DNA of 16,383 bases. Origin: Scybalousia_A sp964626385. GTDB taxonomy: Bacteria > Bacteroidota > Bacteroidia > Bacteroidales > P3. The notes below the pieces were generated by a model that saw nothing but the letters and a program-made list of their open reading frames with translations, had not been told where the DNA came from and did no database searches. Shown one piece after another: positions 6,596 to 15,249 of the stretch (position 1 is its first letter; each line of letters begins with the position of its first letter). The position numbers and the translations under genes were made by a program. The stretch is from the NCBI GenBank assembly GCA_964626385.1, contig CAZVEO010000056.1, positions 1 through 16,383 of the forward strand, written 5' to 3'.

Positions 6596-7609
6596 ATGGA
6601 AAATATAAATTGGGGTAGTCTTGGTTTTGGCTACTATAAGACAGATTACAACGTACGTTGTTATTATAGAGATGGTAAATGGGGAGAATTAGAAGTATCC
6701 TCTTCTGAAGAAATAGTTATGCACATGGCTGCCACTGTTTTACATTATGGACAGGCGGCTTTTGAAGGAATGAAAGCGTTTAGAGGTGCTGATGGCAGAA
6801 TAAGAATGTTTCGTCCATACGAAAACGCAAGACGTATGATTTCTTCGGCACAAGGAATTTTGATGGCAGAACCACCTGAGGACTTGTTTGTAGAGGCTTG
6901 TAAAAAAGCGGTAAAACTTAACGAAAGATTTGTTCCACCTTATGGTAGCGGTGCTTCTTTGTACCTTAGACCTATACTTATAGGTACAGGTGCACAAGTT
7001 GGAGTTCACCCAGCAAAAGAATACTTGTTTATGGTATTTGTTTGCCCAGTAGGTCCTTATTTCAAAGAAGGTTTTAAACCTGTAAAATTTGAAATAGCAA
7101 GAGATTATGACCGTGCTGCTCCATTTGGAACTGGTAAATATAAAGTGGGTGGTAACTATGCCGCTTCTTTGTTTAGTGGCGAAAGAGCAGTAAAAGAGGG
7201 ATATTCTAACTGTATCTACCTTGATGCTGCTACACATACCTATATTGACGAAGCGGGAGCCGCCAACTTCTTTGGTATAAAGAATAATACATATTGTACT
7301 CCTCGCTCTACTTCTATACTTCCGTCTATAACAAATATGTCTTTGTGTCAAATAGCAGAAGATTTAGGAATGAAGGTAGAAAGAAGACCTATTCCAGTAG
7401 AAGAGTTATCTGAGTTTGAGGAGGTTGCTGCTTGTGGAACTGCTGCTGTTATCTCTCCTATAAACGAGATATTTGACCGCGAAAACAATAAAACTTATAA
7501 GTGGGGAGAAAAACCAGGTCCTATTTCTACTAAATTGTATGAAACCTTGAAAGGCATACAAGACGGACAAATTGAAGACAAACACAATTGGAATGTCTTT
7601 GTAGATTAA
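6596..7609 (+). CDS. ilvE: Branched-chain amino acid aminotransferase
   Basis: A 337-residue fold-type IV PLP aminotransferase of the BCAT type. It reversibly transfers the amino group between leucine, isoleucine or valine and 2-oxoglutarate, the last step of their synthesis. Diagnostic segments are YGQAAFEGMKAFRG (51-64), SLYLRPILIGTG (121-132), GTGKYKVGGNYAAS (178-191) whose Lys183 should bind PLP, and DEAGAANFF (218-226), followed by the CGTAA loop near the C-terminus. Length matches bacterial BCATs. It has its own promoter upstream and a strong terminator downstream, so it is probably a single-gene transcript. Confidence 0.95.
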   Translation: MENINWGSLGFGYYKTDYNVRCYYRDGKWGELEVSSSEEIVMHMAATVLHYGQAAFEGMKAFRGADGRIRMFRPYENARRMISSAQGILMAEPPEDLFVEACKKAVKLNERFVPPYGSGASLYLRPILIGTGAQVGVHPAKEYLFMVFVCPVGPYFKEGFKPVKFEIARDYDRAAPFGTGKYKVGGNYAASLFSGERAVKEGYSNCIYLDAATHTYIDEAGAANFFGIKNNTYCTPRSTSILPSITNMSLCQIAEDLGMKVERRPIPVEELSEFEEVAACGTAAVISPINEIFDRENNKTYKWGEKPGPISTKLYETLKGIQDGQIEDKHNWNVFVD

Positions 7610-7655
7610 ATTGATTTTTCATTTTTATTATTTTTATTTAAATTTATTATTTTGC

Positions 7656-7689
7656 AAAAAGAGGGAAATAAAAACTACCCTCTTTTTTT
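7656..7689 (+). terminator. Rho-independent terminator after ilvE
   Basis: AAAAAGAGGG (7656-7665) pairs perfectly with CCCTCTTTTT (7678-7687) over a 12-base loop, and the right arm merges into a T-run. It lies 46 bases after the ilvE stop. The A-tract on the left side means it could also work on the minus strand, but no minus-strand gene is nearby. Confidence 0.85.
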
Positions 7690-7716
7690 GTAAAAAGTTT
7701 TAATTGTAAAAGAGTG

Positions 7717-7742
7717 TTTGTAAAATAAAAAAGAGTAGTTTG
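7717..7742 (+). promoter_or_regulatory. Weak candidate promoter for the FKBP-recN gene run
   Basis: TTTG at 7717-7720 and TAGTTTG at 7736-7742 resemble the Bacteroidota promoter, but the -7 box is one base short and the 15-base spacer is also short. A promoter is needed between the ilvE terminator and the gene at 7784, and this is the best candidate I see in those 94 bases. Confidence 0.3.
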
Positions 7743-7783
7743 CGTTATTTGTTATAAGTTATTTTTTAAGTTTTGATTTTTTT

Positions 7784-8662
7784 ATGAAAGTTTCAATATA
7801 CTGTATCTTTTTCTGTTTGATTCTATTGTTCTTTTCTTGTAAAAAGAACGATGGTTTTGTAAATACGGAAATGGGATTTTCTTTCAAACACTGCACAACC
7901 AACAACAATACTCCAAAAGTAAAAGCGGGCGATGTAATTTTTGGTCAAATGAAAGTAATGCTAAACAATAAAAAACTAATTTCTTCTAACTATGGCTCAC
8001 CTGAGCGTTTGTTTGTTGTTGGCAATAAGGTAAAAGAAGGGAGTATTGACGAATTTTTGATGACCTTGCATATAGGAGATTCTGCCCTTATGATATGCCC
8101 CGCTGATAGTATGTCCAAATATCTAAAAGACGTTGAATTTAAGCCGGAGGACAAAGTTTGGGTATATCTTACAGTCAATCAAATAATTTCCATAGAAGAA
8201 ATATCAGAAGCAACCAAAGAAGCACAACTTAGAAATACTAAAGAGGATGAACAATTAACAGAGTTTGTCCTAAAAAAATATGACAAAGCAGAGCAACAAT
8301 CCACAGGTTTATTTTACATTAATTTGAAAGAAGGTTCGGGTAAAAAAGCTGAATTTGGAAAAATGGTTTCCGTTAATTACACAGTATGCGATACCACAGG
8401 ACGAATAATAGACTCCAATGTGGAAGAGGTTGCAAAGAAAGGTAAAATTTATAAAGAAAATGTGCTTTATGCTCCTTTTGAATTTATGTTGGGAGATGAT
8501 GCTTTGATTTCGGGCTGGATGCAAGGTATTTCTCTTATGAAAGAGGGTGGTCATGCTATACTTGTTTTGCCTTCTCGTCTTGCTTACGGCGATGTAAAGT
8601 ATAGGAGTATAGAGCCCTATACTCCTTTGGTTTTTGATGTTTATCTTTTGAAAGTAGAATAA
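7784..8662 (+). CDS. FKBP-type peptidyl-prolyl isomerase, predicted lipoprotein
   Basis: A 292-residue envelope protein with a lipoprotein signal: a hydrophobic stretch ending LLFFSC with Cys19 as the likely lipidated residue, followed by KKND. The C-terminal domain (about 186-291) is an FKBP isomerase: VSVNYTV, a retained Asp210, GWMQGISLMKEGG, LAYGD and EPYTPLVFDVYLL. The usual active-site Phe before the Asp is Ile209, so activity may be altered. The N-terminal half (about 46-136) looks like a degenerate FKBP-like domain, with no active-site residues recognisable. It should help fold proteins at the outer face or in the periplasm. It is paralogous along its whole length to the gene starting 21 bases after it. 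Confidence 0.85.
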   Translation: MKVSIYCIFFCLILLFFSCKKNDGFVNTEMGFSFKHCTTNNNTPKVKAGDVIFGQMKVMLNNKKLISSNYGSPERLFVVGNKVKEGSIDEFLMTLHIGDSALMICPADSMSKYLKDVEFKPEDKVWVYLTVNQIISIEEISEATKEAQLRNTKEDEQLTEFVLKKYDKAEQQSTGLFYINLKEGSGKKAEFGKMVSVNYTVCDTTGRIIDSNVEEVAKKGKIYKENVLYAPFEFMLGDDALISGWMQGISLMKEGGHAILVLPSRLAYGDVKYRSIEPYTPLVFDVYLLKVE

Positions 8663-8683
8663 AAAAATTATATATGTAACAAA

Positions 8684-9580
8684 ATGAAAAAGACTTTATT
8701 AATTAGTACTTTAAGTTTGTGGGGTTTTGTTGTTTTTGGACAAAATTTGCCACAAGGTTTTCTTTCTTCTGAAAACAAAGTTATTTACAAAATAGAAAAA
8801 AGCAACTCCAATGGAGAGCAAGTAAAAGAGGGAACTTTAGTTTTTGCTCGTTATCAAGTTTCTTTTAATGACAGTGTGATTTACTCCAATTTAAATCAAC
8901 CTCCAGCAACTCAACCCTCTTTTTTGGTTAGCAAACAAAATAATATGTTCAAAGGTGATTTGATGGATGCTATGCTTTTAATGAAAGACAAAGAAGAATT
9001 TATTTTCGCTTTTCCAAAGGACTCTATGGCAAAAGTACAACCTTTACCTCCTAATTTAGAAGGATATATTTATTATCATATCAAAATAGATTCTGTTTGC
9101 TCTTACGATGATTTTATAAAAATTCAACAAGCCAAAGCAGATTCCTTGAAAAACATAGAACAAAAACAAATACAGCAATACTTACAAAAAGACAATAACA
9201 CTTGGCAAGAAGTTGAAGGTATATATTACAGAGAATTGACTCATGGTAAGGGTGAAAAAGCAAAAAACGGCGATAAGGTAAAAATACACTACACCGGACA
9301 ACTCCTAAGCGGTCAAGTATTTGATACTTCATTAGAAGACATAGCAAAGGAAAACAATTTGTATAATCCAAAACGACCATACGAACCTTTGGAATTTCAA
9401 ATTGGAGCAGGTCAAATGATTCCCGGCTTTGAAATAGCAGCAAAACAAATGAATAAAGGAAGCAAATATATAGTGTTGTTGCCTTCAAATCTTGCTTATG
9501 GCGAGAGAGATATGGGAGTTATCGCTCCTTACTCTCCACTTATTTTTACAATGGAATTGATGGACATAACAACTAAATAA
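8684..9580 (+). CDS. FKBP-type peptidyl-prolyl isomerase, secreted
   Basis: A 298-residue protein with a type I signal peptide (residues 1-19, probable cut in VFG-QN) that directs it to the periplasm. The C-terminal FKBP domain (about 186-296) is better conserved than in its upstream paralogue: VKIHYTG (199-205), VFDTS (212-216), IGAGQMIPGFE (240-250, with Phe in place of the common Trp), LAYGE and IAPYSPLIF. The N-terminal half (about 47-137) again resembles a worn FKBP-like domain, and a charged, probably helical linker (about 140-170) joins the two. It probably arose by tandem duplication with the preceding lipoprotein gene. The client proteins are unknown. Confidence 0.87.
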   Translation: MKKTLLISTLSLWGFVVFGQNLPQGFLSSENKVIYKIEKSNSNGEQVKEGTLVFARYQVSFNDSVIYSNLNQPPATQPSFLVSKQNNMFKGDLMDAMLLMKDKEEFIFAFPKDSMAKVQPLPPNLEGYIYYHIKIDSVCSYDDFIKIQQAKADSLKNIEQKQIQQYLQKDNNTWQEVEGIYYRELTHGKGEKAKNGDKVKIHYTGQLLSGQVFDTSLEDIAKENNLYNPKRPYEPLEFQIGAGQMIPGFEIAAKQMNKGSKYIVLLPSNLAYGERDMGVIAPYSPLIFTMELMDITTK

Positions 9581-9617
9581 TAAATAGAATACTAATAGAA
9601 ACGAAAAAAACAAACGA

Positions 9618-10430
9618 ATGGAACTTAACTTAGAAAGACCCTTAGTATTTTTTGATTTGGAAACAACCGGAGTAAATGTCGGCAAAGATAAAATCATAGA
9701 AATTTGTATGATAAAAGTAATGCCTGACGGCAAGCAAGATGAGAAAACTCTTCGTATAAATCCGGGAGTAAAATTAAGTCAAGAAGTTATTGATATAACC
9801 GGTATAACTGATTCTGACCTTGCAGATAAACCCTCTTTTAAGGAAGTAGCTCAAGAAATAAAAGAATTTATTGGAGATGCCGACCTTGCAGGATATAATT
9901 CTAATAAATTTGATGTACCACTTTTGGCGGAGGAATTTTTAAGAGTCGGAGTAGATTTTTCTCTTTTATGTAGAAATATGATAGATATTCAAAATATCTT
10001 TCACAAAATGGAATCTCGTACTCTAAGTGCTGCTTACAAATTCTATTGCAATAAGAATCTAATAGATGCTCATTCAGCAAAGGGAGATACTCAAGCCACT
10101 TTGGAAGTATTGAAAGCACAATTGGAAAAGTACGAAAACACTGAGTATACTGAAAAAAACGGCAAAACCTACCATCCTATAACCAACAATGTAAAACAAC
10201 TTGCTCAATTCTCTAAAATGAATAATTGGGCTGATTTAGCGGGACATATTTATCTAAATGATGCTTGTGTGGAGTGTTTTAATTTTGGCAAACACAAAGA
10301 CAAACCAGTTGCCGAGGTCTTTGCTTCTGAGCCTTCTTACTATGATTGGATGATGAAAGCAGATTTTCCTTTGACAACAAAGCAAGTTATACAGAGAATT
10401 TTTGCAACAATGAAAAAAAATCTTTTCTAA
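9618..10430 (+). CDS. DEDDh 3'-5' exonuclease with ExoX-type C-terminus
   Basis: A 270-residue exonuclease of the DnaQ/epsilon superfamily. Exo I is FFDLETTG with Asp13 and Glu15. Exo II contains NSNKFDVPLL with Asp99. Exo III is AHSAKGD with His152 and Asp157, which makes it DEDDh type. The C-terminal part (about 192-268) has FNFGKHKDKPVAEV and YYDWMMKADFPLTTK, a module found at the end of ExoX-like exonucleases. It probably removes nucleotides from 3' ends during DNA repair or proofreading. It is often annotated as a polymerase III epsilon subunit in this phylum, but the ExoX tail favours a repair exonuclease. It sits in the same run as recN. Confidence 0.9.
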   Translation: MELNLERPLVFFDLETTGVNVGKDKIIEICMIKVMPDGKQDEKTLRINPGVKLSQEVIDITGITDSDLADKPSFKEVAQEIKEFIGDADLAGYNSNKFDVPLLAEEFLRVGVDFSLLCRNMIDIQNIFHKMESRTLSAAYKFYCNKNLIDAHSAKGDTQATLEVLKAQLEKYENTEYTEKNGKTYHPITNNVKQLAQFSKMNNWADLAGHIYLNDACVECFNFGKHKDKPVAEVFASEPSYYDWMMKADFPLTTKQVIQRIFATMKKNLF

Positions 10431-10477
10431 AGAATAACAATAATTATATTCTACAAAAAATTAGTTATTAAATAATT

Positions 10478-11092
10478 ATGAAAATAATTTGCGTGGGTAG
10501 AAATTATGTTGAACATATAAAGGAATTGGGAAACGAAACACCCGATTCCATTGTTTTTTTCTTTAAACCAGATACTGCTATCACAAAAGGAGATGAGGAT
10601 TTTTATTTACCTGATTTTTCTAACAATGTTTCTTATGAATGTGAAATGGTAGTTAAGATAAGCAAAGTAGGAAAATGTATTCCAGAAAGTTATGCAAAAA
10701 ATTATTACGAACAAATAGCATTAGGATTAGACATTACTTTGCGAGATATTCAACAAAAGGCTAAAGAAAGTGGGCTACCTTGGTCGTTGGCAAAGGGATT
10801 TGATTATTCTGCTCCAATAAGTGATTTTTTTTCTCTTAAAGAATTAAAAAAAGATATACAAGATATAAATTTTTCTTTGGAAAAAAATGGAGAAATAGTC
10901 CAGCAAACAAACTCTTCTTTTATGATAAATAGTGTAGATAAGATAATTAGTTATGTATCCAACTTTATTACTTTAAAGACAGGGGACTATATCTTTACAG
11001 GGACACCCAAAGGTGTTGGTCAAATGAAGCAGGGAGATGTATTCAAAGCCTATTTGGAAGGAAAAGAAGTATTAAAATTATGTGTTAAGTAG
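10478..11092 (+). CDS. Fumarylacetoacetate hydrolase family protein
   Basis: A 204-residue enzyme of the FAH family in its short, FAHD1/YcgM-like form. These cytoplasmic metal-dependent enzymes hydrolyse or decarboxylate acylpyruvates and related oxo-acids. The start MKIICVGRNYVEH, the metal-site residues Glu54 and Glu56 in YECEMVVKI, Asp85 in GLDITLRDIQ, LAKGFDYSAP (104-113) and TGTPKGVG near the C-terminus are characteristic. The exact substrate cannot be told from sequence; acylpyruvase or oxaloacetate decarboxylase activity are possibilities. It is co-directional with the exonuclease and recN, 47 and 48 bases from them. No functional link to DNA repair is evident. Confidence 0.88.
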   Translation: MKIICVGRNYVEHIKELGNETPDSIVFFFKPDTAITKGDEDFYLPDFSNNVSYECEMVVKISKVGKCIPESYAKNYYEQIALGLDITLRDIQQKAKESGLPWSLAKGFDYSAPISDFFSLKELKKDIQDINFSLEKNGEIVQQTNSSFMINSVDKIISYVSNFITLKTGDYIFTGTPKGVGQMKQGDVFKAYLEGKEVLKLCVK

Positions 11093-11140
11093 TTGATGAA
11101 TAAATATTGTTAAATACCTTAAGTTTAATTATTTATCCTT

Positions 11141-12811
11141 ATGTTGCTTTCTTTAAAAATAGAAAATTACGCTTTAATAAAAGAATGTGAAATTGCTTTT
11201 CCAAGTGGTTTTGTTGCTATAACTGGAGAAACAGGAGCAGGAAAAAGTATTTTATTAGGTGCTTTGTCTTTGCTTTTGGGACAAAGAGCAGATGTTAATG
11301 TTTTGATGAACAAGGAGAAAAAATGTATTGTTGAAGCAATTTTTGAAACAAACAAGTCTTTACAACCTATTTTTGAAGATAATGATATAGATTATGATAC
11401 TCAGTCTTATTTTCGTAGAGAAATACTTCCTTCAGGCAAGTCAAGAGCCTTTATAAACGATACTCCTGTTCAATTACCTACACTTAAACTATTTGCCAAC
11501 AAACTCATAGACATACATTCTCAATCGTCAACTAACCAATTAAAAGATAATATTTTTCAACTCTCTTTAATAGATAGCATGGCACAAGATGGAGAAACTT
11601 TGACCGCATATGAAAATACTTATAAGAGATATGGTCATATACTTTCAGAAATAGAAAACCTTGAAAAACAAAAAAATGAAAATATTAAGGAATACTCTTA
11701 CAATGAGTTTTTATTTAACGAATTAGACAAAGCCAACTTACAAAACGAAAACGAACAAGAGGAGTTGGAAAACGAAATAGAGATTCTTAGCCATGCAGAA
11801 CAGATAAAAGACAATCTTTTTTCTTGTTTAAATTTGTTAGATAACAATGAGGAAAACAATGTTTTATCTTATTTAACTAATGTAAAAAATCAAATCTCTA
11901 AAATACACTCTCATTCCAAACTTTTGAATGATATTTATCAAAGAATTACTTCTTCTCTTATAGAGCTCAAAGATATTTGCAACGAACTTAATACTTATAA
12001 TGATAATTTAAATTTTGACAACGATAAATTACAAGCCTACAATGAAAGATTGGACTTAATTTATAGTTTAGAAAAAAAACATAATGTATTGAGTATAAAA
12101 GAACTCATTAGTATAAAAAAATCCTTGTCAGACAAAATGTATTTTGTGGACAACGTCAGCAATATTATTAAGGAAAAAGAGAATGAAAAAGAACTATTTA
12201 TTAAAGAATTAGAGCAGTTATCTAAAACTCTGCACAAACAACGCATTCAAGCCTCTTTATTAATGGAAAATAAAACCTTGCCTATTTTACACTCTATAGC
12301 AATGCAAGACGCTGTTTTAAAAATAGAAATAACAGAAAAAGAAGATTTTTCTCCAAATGGTAGAGATAATATAACCTTTCTTTTTTCTGCAAACAAAACA
12401 AAAGACAATAAACTTGCACCTATAAACAAAGTTATCTCCGGAGGAGAACTTTCTCGGCTTATGCTTGCAATAAAAGCCGTTGTTACAGAAAATTTTGACC
12501 TGCCAACTATGATTTTTGACGAAATAGACACAGGTATAAGTGGTGATGTGGCAGCAAAGGCTGGAGATATAATGTTACAACTTGGCAAAAATCATCAAGT
12601 TATCACAATTACTCACCTTGTACAAGTGGCGGCAAAAGCACAAAATCAATTCAAAGTCTATAAACAAACCACTGAAAATGAAACCTTTTCTAATATAAAA
12701 ATACTTGATAAGGAGCAACGTATCAACGAAATTGCTCAAATGCTTTCTGATGGTAAAGAAAGTACTGAATCTATAAATCTTGCTAAAAAACTATTAAATA
12801 ATAAGTTATAG
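11141..12811 (+). CDS. recN: DNA repair ATPase RecN
   Basis: A 556-residue SMC-like ATPase acting in recombinational repair of double-strand breaks in the cytoplasm. The N-terminal head begins MLLSLKIENYALIKECEIAF and has the Walker A motif GETGAGKS (29-36). The middle (roughly 150-370) is rich in Glu, Lys and Asn and should form the coiled-coil arm. The C-terminal head has the ABC signature ISGGELSRL (432-440) and Walker B MIFDEIDTGISG (457-468). Length is usual for RecN. Translation starts at the only ATG that preserves the first beta strand. Confidence 0.96.
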   Translation: MLLSLKIENYALIKECEIAFPSGFVAITGETGAGKSILLGALSLLLGQRADVNVLMNKEKKCIVEAIFETNKSLQPIFEDNDIDYDTQSYFRREILPSGKSRAFINDTPVQLPTLKLFANKLIDIHSQSSTNQLKDNIFQLSLIDSMAQDGETLTAYENTYKRYGHILSEIENLEKQKNENIKEYSYNEFLFNELDKANLQNENEQEELENEIEILSHAEQIKDNLFSCLNLLDNNEENNVLSYLTNVKNQISKIHSHSKLLNDIYQRITSSLIELKDICNELNTYNDNLNFDNDKLQAYNERLDLIYSLEKKHNVLSIKELISIKKSLSDKMYFVDNVSNIIKEKENEKELFIKELEQLSKTLHKQRIQASLLMENKTLPILHSIAMQDAVLKIEITEKEDFSPNGRDNITFLFSANKTKDNKLAPINKVISGGELSRLMLAIKAVVTENFDLPTMIFDEIDTGISGDVAAKAGDIMLQLGKNHQVITITHLVQVAAKAQNQFKVYKQTTENETFSNIKILDKEQRINEIAQMLSDGKESTESINLAKKLLNNKL

Positions 12812-12833
12812 AAAACAGACAAAGTAATTATTT

Positions 12834-14816
12834 ATGAAAAAAATCTTTTTTATTATGGCAACTATAAGTACAATTGTTTGTTCAAACCTTGTGGGACAAC
12901 AAAACTTTGAAACAAAAGAATTTAAATATATATTAGATGAATTTGCAGATTGTAAAGTAATGAGGTATCAACTGCCTGATTGGGATAGTTTGACCTTGAA
13001 AGAAAAGCAATATATTTTCTGTCTTTCTGAGGCTGCACTTTGGGGAAGAGATATTTATTTTGACCAAAATTACAAATATAACTTACAAATTCGCAAAGCT
13101 TTAGAGCATATTATAACCAACTACAAAGGAGATAAAACTTCAAAAGATTATAAGTCCTTTGAAGTTTATGCCAAACGTTTTTTCTTTTCTAATGGTCTGC
13201 ATCATCATTATGGTGAAAAGAAGTTTTTTCCCGATTGTTCCAAAGAGTATTTTGCTTCATTGTTAAATGATTATAAAGATAAAGATTTTATTTTGGAACA
13301 AATCTATAACAAAGATATTGCTCCAATAAGAAGGGATAACTCAACAGATGAAGATATAGTAAAAACTTCAGCAGTTAATTTTTACGAAAACCTTAGTCGT
13401 CAAGAAGTGGAAGACTACTACAACAAAATAGAAATAGACTCTTTGCGACCTATTTCGCTTGGCATAAACTCCAAACTCATAAAAGAAAACAATAAAATCA
13501 TAGAAAAAGTTTGGAAACAAGGAGGAGAGTATTCTTTCTATATAGAAAAGATAATCTTTTGGTTGAATAAAGCAAAACAATTTACTGATAATGAAATACA
13601 AATAAAATATACGGATAAATTAATAGAGTTTTACAAAACTGGTAATTTGACCACTTGGGACGAATACAATATACTATGGTCGCAAGACACAGAAAGTATT
13701 TGCGATTATATAAACGGTTTTATTGAGACCTATAATGACCCTTTGGGTATGAAAGGCACTTGGGAGGCTTTGGTTAATTACAAAGATATAAAAGCAACCA
13801 AACGTACAAAAACAATTTGCGATAATGCGCAATGGTTTGAAGACCATTCTCCTATAAAACCCGAATACAGAAAAAAGAAAGTCGCTGGAGTAAGTGCAAA
13901 GGTTATTAATGCAGCAATGCTTAGTGGCGACTGCTACCCTACTCCACCCATAGGTATCAATTTGCCAAATGCAGATTGGATTAGAAAAGAGTTTGGTTCC
14001 AAAAGTGTTACCATTGCCAATTTGAGCGATGCTTATTTCTTTGCCTCTATGGAAAGTCCAAACAGTGCTTTAAAAGAATTTGCTTTCTCAGAAAAAGAAA
14101 TTGAAAGAGAAAAACTTTACGGACAACTTTCTGATAATCTACATACAGATATGCATGAGTGTTTAGGTCATGGCTCTGGTCAACTATTGGATACTACTCC
14201 TGCTAATGCTTTAAAAGAATATTCTTCTTGTTTGGAAGAGGCACGAGCCGATTTGTTTGCTTTGTATTATCTTATGGACGAAAAAATGGTAGAACTCGGC
14301 TTGATTCCTTCCTTAGAAACTGGTATGGCACAATATGATTCTTATATAAGAAATGGTCTGCTTGTACAATTGGCAAGAATACCACTTGGAGAAAAAGTAA
14401 CAGAGGCTCATATGCAAGACAGAAAACTTATCTCCGAATATGCTCTAAGAAACGGAGGTAATTGTATAGAAAAAAGAGTAAAAGACAATAAGACTTATTT
14501 TGTGATTACAGATTATCAAAAACTAAGAAATGTTTTTGGCGACTTGCTTTATATTATACAAGACATAAAATCAAGAGGTGATTATGAGAAGGGTAAGCAA
14601 CTTGTAGAAAACTACGGAGTTAATATAGACTACGACTTACATAGGGAAGTATTAGAAAGATATAATGCTTTGGGAATAAAACCATACGGAGGGTTTGTTA
14701 ACCCTATTCTCAAAGAAGTAAAAGACAAAAATGGCAATATTGTAGATGTTTCCATATCTTACCCTAAGAGTTTTATAGAGCAAGAATTGAAATACGGCAA
14801 AACATATAGCAAATAA
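12834..14816 (+). CDS. Dipeptidyl peptidase III (M49 zinc peptidase), exported
   Basis: A 660-residue metallopeptidase of family M49, which removes dipeptides from the N-terminus of short peptides. The zinc motif is HECLGH (441-446), the HExxGH form, and the third ligand motif is EEARAD (468-473, with Glu469). The 23-residue gap between them matches the short bacterial form rather than the longer spacing of animal enzymes. An N-terminal hydrophobic segment (about residues 4-20) ending LVGQQ looks like a signal peptide, so the enzyme probably works in the periplasm on imported peptides. Cys16 is preceded by Val, a poor lipobox, so lipidation is unlikely. It starts 22 bases after recN, and its stop codon directly abuts the next start codon. 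Confidence 0.93.
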   Translation: MKKIFFIMATISTIVCSNLVGQQNFETKEFKYILDEFADCKVMRYQLPDWDSLTLKEKQYIFCLSEAALWGRDIYFDQNYKYNLQIRKALEHIITNYKGDKTSKDYKSFEVYAKRFFFSNGLHHHYGEKKFFPDCSKEYFASLLNDYKDKDFILEQIYNKDIAPIRRDNSTDEDIVKTSAVNFYENLSRQEVEDYYNKIEIDSLRPISLGINSKLIKENNKIIEKVWKQGGEYSFYIEKIIFWLNKAKQFTDNEIQIKYTDKLIEFYKTGNLTTWDEYNILWSQDTESICDYINGFIETYNDPLGMKGTWEALVNYKDIKATKRTKTICDNAQWFEDHSPIKPEYRKKKVAGVSAKVINAAMLSGDCYPTPPIGINLPNADWIRKEFGSKSVTIANLSDAYFFASMESPNSALKEFAFSEKEIEREKLYGQLSDNLHTDMHECLGHGSGQLLDTTPANALKEYSSCLEEARADLFALYYLMDEKMVELGLIPSLETGMAQYDSYIRNGLLVQLARIPLGEKVTEAHMQDRKLISEYALRNGGNCIEKRVKDNKTYFVITDYQKLRNVFGDLLYIIQDIKSRGDYEKGKQLVENYGVNIDYDLHREVLERYNALGIKPYGGFVNPILKEVKDKNGNIVDVSISYPKSFIEQELKYGKTYSK

Positions 14817-15212
14817 ATGGAATCAACTTTTGTTAAAGGTCGCAATGGTGAGGATATTGCCTGCAAATTTTTGGTAGAAAATGGGTATTCCATACTCGGT
14901 AGAAATTTTGTTTATAGAGGACACGAGATAGATATTATTGCACAAGATAGAAATGAAATTGTTTTTGTGGAAGTTAAGGAAAGAGCGACAAACAATTTCG
15001 GAGAACCTTATAAGGCTGTCAATAGACGAAAACAACAATACATAATAGGGGTAGCCAACTATTATATGCAAAAATTTAAAATCACTTTGGAAGCAAGATT
15101 TGATATTATTTCCATAATAATGAATAATGAAAACATTCCAGAAATAGAACACATTCCTCACGCTTTTATGCCTGAAGTGTCAAAACGCAGTACAGCCTTT
15201 TATGGAAGATAA
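14817..15212 (+). CDS. YraN-family (UPF0102) endonuclease-like protein
   Basis: A 131-residue protein of the UPF0102/YraN family, which has a PD-(D/E)xK nuclease-like fold. The N-terminal KGRNGEDIACKFL, then HEIDIIA (36-42) with Asp39 and VEVKER (51-56) with Glu52 and Lys54, give the expected nuclease core. The family's cellular role is not firmly established; DNA processing or repair is inferred from the fold. The ATG follows the stop codon of the peptidase gene with no gap, so translation is probably coupled. It is the last gene of the co-directional run and converges on the AraC-family gene 37 bases away. I see no clear terminator in between. Confidence 0.92.
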   Translation: MESTFVKGRNGEDIACKFLVENGYSILGRNFVYRGHEIDIIAQDRNEIVFVEVKERATNNFGEPYKAVNRRKQQYIIGVANYYMQKFKITLEARFDIISIIMNNENIPEIEHIPHAFMPEVSKRSTAFYGR

Positions 15213-15249
15213 ATAAAAACTTTATAAATCAGTATTAACTCTTTGTATA

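Noticed and set aside
6740..7351. A 203-codon open frame on the minus strand opposite ilvE
   Set aside because: It lies wholly inside a strong, complete ilvE gene, has Ser/Tyr/Phe-rich low-quality protein content and no family features, and is best explained as a shadow of codon bias.
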